Shown here: piece after piece, positions 15,209-17,840 of the stretch
Position numbering within the stretch: the first letter of the stretch is position 1
How the letters are laid out: each line of letters starts with the position of its first letter
Assembly (NCBI GenBank): GCA_002431805.1
Contig: DJEE01000046.1
Coordinates: 4,107-21,946, forward strand
Source: Eggerthellaceae bacterium UBA5906
GTDB lineage: Bacteria; Actinomycetota; Coriobacteriia; Coriobacteriales; Eggerthellaceae
Direction of reading: 5' to 3'
Length of the DNA stretch: 17,840 nt
Notes under the pieces: generated by a model
Told to the model about the DNA's origin: nothing
Database searches by the model: none
The model's input: only the letters and a program-made list of their open reading frames with translations
Made by a program: the position numbers and the translations under genes

Positions 15209-16762
15209 CTAGGCAAGCAAGCTGCGTCCCGTCATTTCCACCGGCGCGTGCAGGCCAATCACATCAAGAAGCGAAGGCGCAATATCACACAACGCTCCCT
15301 CTTCGCCGCACAAGGTCCGACCCGTATGAGCACCGTCCACGAAAATAAACGGAACCTGCGCGGTTGTGTGCGCCGTGTGAGGCGTGCCGTCATCGGCAAT
15401 CATCTTGTCGCAATTGCCGTGATCTGCCGTGATGAACGCCACGCCGCCTTTGCGCTTGATTGCTGCAAGCACCTGAGCGATGCCGGAATCAACGGCCTCA
15501 ACTGCAGCTACAGCTGCGGGGATAACGCCCGTATGCCCCACCATGTCGGGGTTGGCAAAGTTCACGATGTAGACGTCAGCCTCGTCCGCATCGATGGCCG
15601 ACGCAAGCGTTTGCGCAACAGCCGGCTCGCTCATCTCGGGCTGCAAATCATACGTTGCAACCTTTGGGCTTGGAATCAAACTGCGTTCTTCACCCTGTTT
15701 GGGCTCTTCCCTACCGCCGTTCAAGAAGAACGTCACGTGCGCGTATTTTTCCGTTTCGGCAATGTGGTACTGACGCAAGCCGGCAGCAGAAAGAACATCG
15801 GCCAAAACATTCTCAGGGAACGTTTTCGGGAACGCCACCGGTGCCGGAATTTCAGGGTCGTACTCGGTCAGGCACACAAAGTTCACCTGCGGGCGGCGAG
15901 CACGATCGAAACCGTCAAATGCTTCATCAACGATAGCCCGTGTAAGCTCGCGAGCGCGATCGGGGCGGAAATTGAAGAAAATCACGGCATCGCCGTCGCG
16001 CATCCCCCGGCCATCAAGCGCAACGGGAACCACGAACTCGTCGGTGACCTCATGGTCATAGGAAGCCTGCATTGCGGCGACCGGGCCTGCACATGTCGAC
16101 AAAGGAGCACCGCACACCACAGCCTCAAAGGCCTTTTGCACGCGGTCCCAGCGCTTGTCGCGGTCCATGGCATAGTATCGGCCAGACACGCTCGCGACTT
16201 TCACGATGCCTTCATAGCCGTTTTCCGCAATGAAGGAAACCAGCTCTTCCATGTAGCCCTTGCCGCTTGCAGGCGGAACGTCACGGCCGTCCATGAACGC
16301 ATGCACCCGTACATCGGAAACGCCGCTTGCAACCGCATGCTTGATAAGCGCATAGAGATGCTCGTTGTTTGAGTGGACGCCACCATCAGACAAGAGACCC
16401 ATTACGTGTAACGCCGCGCTAGGCGCTTTTGCCGCCTCAAGCGCGCTGTTGATAACATCGTTTTCGCAAATCGAGCCATCGCGGCACGCCATGTTGATGC
16501 GCGAAAGTTCCTGATGGACCACACGCCCCGCACCGATGTTCAAGTGGCCAACTTCGGAATTGCCCATTTGCCCCGCCGGCAAGCCAACCGCTTCACCAGA
16601 CGCTTCAAGCTTTGTCCACGAGCACTGCTCAAACAAGTTGTCGAGCGTTGGCGTATGAGCCAAAGAAACGGCGTTGCCGGGACCAGGCTCCGCCAAGCCC
16701 AGCCCGTCCATGATGATAAGACAGGCCGGCAGCGTCAGCGAAGCGTTGTTGTGCGGCGCCAT
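15209..16762 (-). CDS. gpmI: 2,3-bisphosphoglycerate-independent phosphoglycerate mutase
   Basis: This 517-residue glycolytic enzyme interconverts 3- and 2-phosphoglycerate and uses two metal ions (usually Mn2+; E. coli GpmI has 514 residues). Asp19 in LIIMDGLG and the catalytic Ser69 in GQMGNSEVGHLNIGAGR are present. HAFMDGRDVPP, SGRYYAMDRDKRWDR and FNFRPDRARE line the substrate site. ITADHGNCDKM and AHTTAQVPF complete the alkaline-phosphatase-type metal site. I chose the ATG at 16762; it overlaps the tpiA stop by one base (TAATG), with AAGG ten bases before it. A GTG three codons upstream is possible. Translational coupling to tpiA is likely. Confidence 0.96.
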   Translation of the reverse strand: MAPHNNASLTLPACLIIMDGLGLAEPGPGNAVSLAHTPTLDNLFEQCSWTKLEASGEAVGLPAGQMGNSEVGHLNIGAGRVVHQELSRINMACRDGSICENDVINSALEAAKAPSAALHVMGLLSDGGVHSNNEHLYALIKHAVASGVSDVRVHAFMDGRDVPPASGKGYMEELVSFIAENGYEGIVKVASVSGRYYAMDRDKRWDRVQKAFEAVVCGAPLSTCAGPVAAMQASYDHEVTDEFVVPVALDGRGMRDGDAVIFFNFRPDRARELTRAIVDEAFDGFDRARRPQVNFVCLTEYDPEIPAPVAFPKTFPENVLADVLSAAGLRQYHIAETEKYAHVTFFLNGGREEPKQGEERSLIPSPKVATYDLQPEMSEPAVAQTLASAIDADEADVYIVNFANPDMVGHTGVIPAAVAAVEAVDSGIAQVLAAIKRKGGVAFITADHGNCDKMIADDGTPHTAHTTAQVPFIFVDGAHTGRTLCGEEGALCDIAPSLLDVIGLHAPVEMTGRSLLA

Positions 16763-17529
16763 TATACGCACGCCTTCACGAGCTCGATAAAATCCTTGGC
16801 TTTCAAGCTGGCACCGCCCACAAGGCCGCCATCGATGTCAGGCTGCACGACAAGCATCTCAACGTTACCCACATTCATAGACCCGCCGTACAACACGCGC
16901 ATCTCATCGGCAACGGCTGCGCCGAACATATCAGCAAGCGTTGCGCGAATAGCGGCGCAAACAGCCTGAGCTTGCTCAGGCGTTGCCGTACGACCAGTGC
17001 CGATAGCCCAAATGGGCTCGTACGCAATGGTCGCGAATGCGGCCTCGGCGGCATCCAGTCCGGCGAGCGCGGCGCGCACCTGGTCGCAGACGAAACGGGA
17101 GGCTTCGCCGGCATCGCGCACGGCAAGGCTCTCGCCAACGCACACGATGGCGTTCAGCCCCGCCTCGGCAAGCGCGCGCACCTTCTTGTTCACCATGGAA
17201 TCGGTTTCGCCGAAATATTCGCGGCGTTCGGAATGACCCACGATGCACCAGTTTGCGCCCACGTCTTGCAGCATGGGGATGCTGGTCTCGCCGGTATAGG
17301 CGCCAGAAGGCTCCCAGTGGCAGTTCTGAGCGCCCACGTTGATGTTCGACTTGTCGAAATCGAGCACGGTGTACACCGAGCGCAAATCGATGGTCGGCGG
17401 GCACAGCACCACGTCGACCTTGTTCCAGCCGCGAGAATAGCGATTGGAAATGCCCTGCGAAAGCACCACGCTTTCGGCGGGCGTCATGTTCATCTTCCAG
17501 TTGCCAGCAATCAAAGGCTTACGGGACAT
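16762..17529 (-). CDS. tpiA: triosephosphate isomerase
   Basis: This 255-residue (beta/alpha)8 enzyme interconverts dihydroxyacetone phosphate and glyceraldehyde 3-phosphate. Active-site residues are all present: Lys12 in GNWKMN, His99 in VGHSERRE, Glu171 in YEPIWAIGTG. The phosphate-binding YGGSMN and GGASL follow near the C terminus. A strong AGGAGG, overlapping the pgk stop codon, lies seven bases before the ATG. Its C-terminal stop overlaps the gpmI start. Confidence 0.98.
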   Translation of the reverse strand: MSRKPLIAGNWKMNMTPAESVVLSQGISNRYSRGWNKVDVVLCPPTIDLRSVYTVLDFDKSNINVGAQNCHWEPSGAYTGETSIPMLQDVGANWCIVGHSERREYFGETDSMVNKKVRALAEAGLNAIVCVGESLAVRDAGEASRFVCDQVRAALAGLDAAEAAFATIAYEPIWAIGTGRTATPEQAQAVCAAIRATLADMFGAAVADEMRVLYGGSMNVGNVEMLVVQPDIDGGLVGGASLKAKDFIELVKACV

Positions 17530-17539
17530 AGAATTCCTC

Positions 17540-17840
17540 CTATTTCAAGGCTTCAACGCCAGGAAGGGGCTTTCCTTCCACCAATTCCATGGATGCTCCG
17601 CCTCCGGTAGAGATGAACGTCATCTGATCGGCGAGGTCGAATTTGTTCACGGCCGCCACGGAATCGCCGCCGCCGATGATGGTCGCGGCTTCCTTGTTGG
17701 CCGCAACAGCTTCGGCTACGGCTTTCGTGCCATGCTCGAACGCCTTCATTTCGAACACGCCCATGGGACCATTCCAGAATACCGTGGCACCTTTGGCGAT
17801 AGCATCGGCGTAGAGGGCCTCGGTCTTCGGGCCAATGTCG
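17540..17840 (-). CDS. pgk: phosphoglycerate kinase, C-terminal part
   Basis: The last 99 or so residues of phosphoglycerate kinase, which makes ATP from 1,3-bisphosphoglycerate. The gene runs off the right edge. [11 protein letters not shown] and the nucleotide-binding IGGGDS and [18 protein letters not shown] are diagnostic of the C-terminal domain. The stop codon is ten bases before tpiA, and the tpiA ribosome binding site overlaps it, so the genes form an operon. A gap gene is likely upstream of it, outside the window. Confidence 0.97.
   Translation of the reverse strand, partial: DIGPKTEALYADAIAKGATVFWNGPMGVFEMKAFEHGTKAVAEAVAANKEAATIIGGGDSVAAVNKFDLADQMTFISTGGGASMELVEGKPLPGVEALK

Overview
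All recognisable genes in this window lie on the minus strand. The base composition, the protein sequences and the gene content suggest an anaerobic gut actinobacterium of the class Coriobacteriia, probably Eggerthellaceae. The supporting evidence is a selenocysteine formate dehydrogenase with a twin-arginine signal, a pgk-tpiA-gpmI-secG run, tRNA genes with encoded CCA, and a LexA box of the Gram-positive/actinobacterial type. The family-level placement is inference.

Region 1 (about 270-6610): a respiratory formate dehydrogenase locus, read from right to left as fdhA (alpha), fdhB (four 4Fe-4S clusters), fdhI (cytochrome b) and, after a gap of 287 bases, fdhE (maturation). fdhA is interrupted by an in-frame TGA at 5805-5807. 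This is read as selenocysteine: the context is the family motif NQARV-U-HGPTV, and a SECIS-like hairpin with a GGUCU loop follows. The true protein is therefore one chain of 1070 residues, not two open frames. A long upstream region carries a possible promoter and several dyads.

Region 2 (6975-10408): accessory genes. There is a membrane-anchored, serine-rich protein whose C-terminal part resembles a 5'-nucleotidase-type metallophosphatase that has lost its metal ligands. Next to it are a stand-alone GNAT acetyltransferase and an EamA/DMT transporter fused to a second GNAT domain.

Region 3 (10471-13500): uvrA, preceded by a sequence that matches the CGAAC-N4-GTTYG LexA operator and lies over its probable promoter, so SOS control is likely.

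Region 4 (13510-14824): a tRNA cluster of Val(GAC), Gly(GCC), Cys(GCA), Gly(GCC), a 3' fragment of tRNA-Gly, Gly(GCC) and Leu(GAG), with promoters and terminators. A 59-base direct repeat (tRNA-Gly 3' end plus terminator) brackets a 132-base hairpin-rich segment. This looks like an insertion or integration scar in a tRNA gene.

Region 5 (14844-17840): secG with its own promoter, then gpmI, tpiA and the 3' end of pgk. The glycolytic genes are tightly coupled (1-base overlap, 10-base gap).

The most unusual items are the tRNA-Gly scar element, the degenerate phosphoesterase-like protein and the transporter-acetyltransferase fusion. No complete undescribed defence or mobile system was seen.
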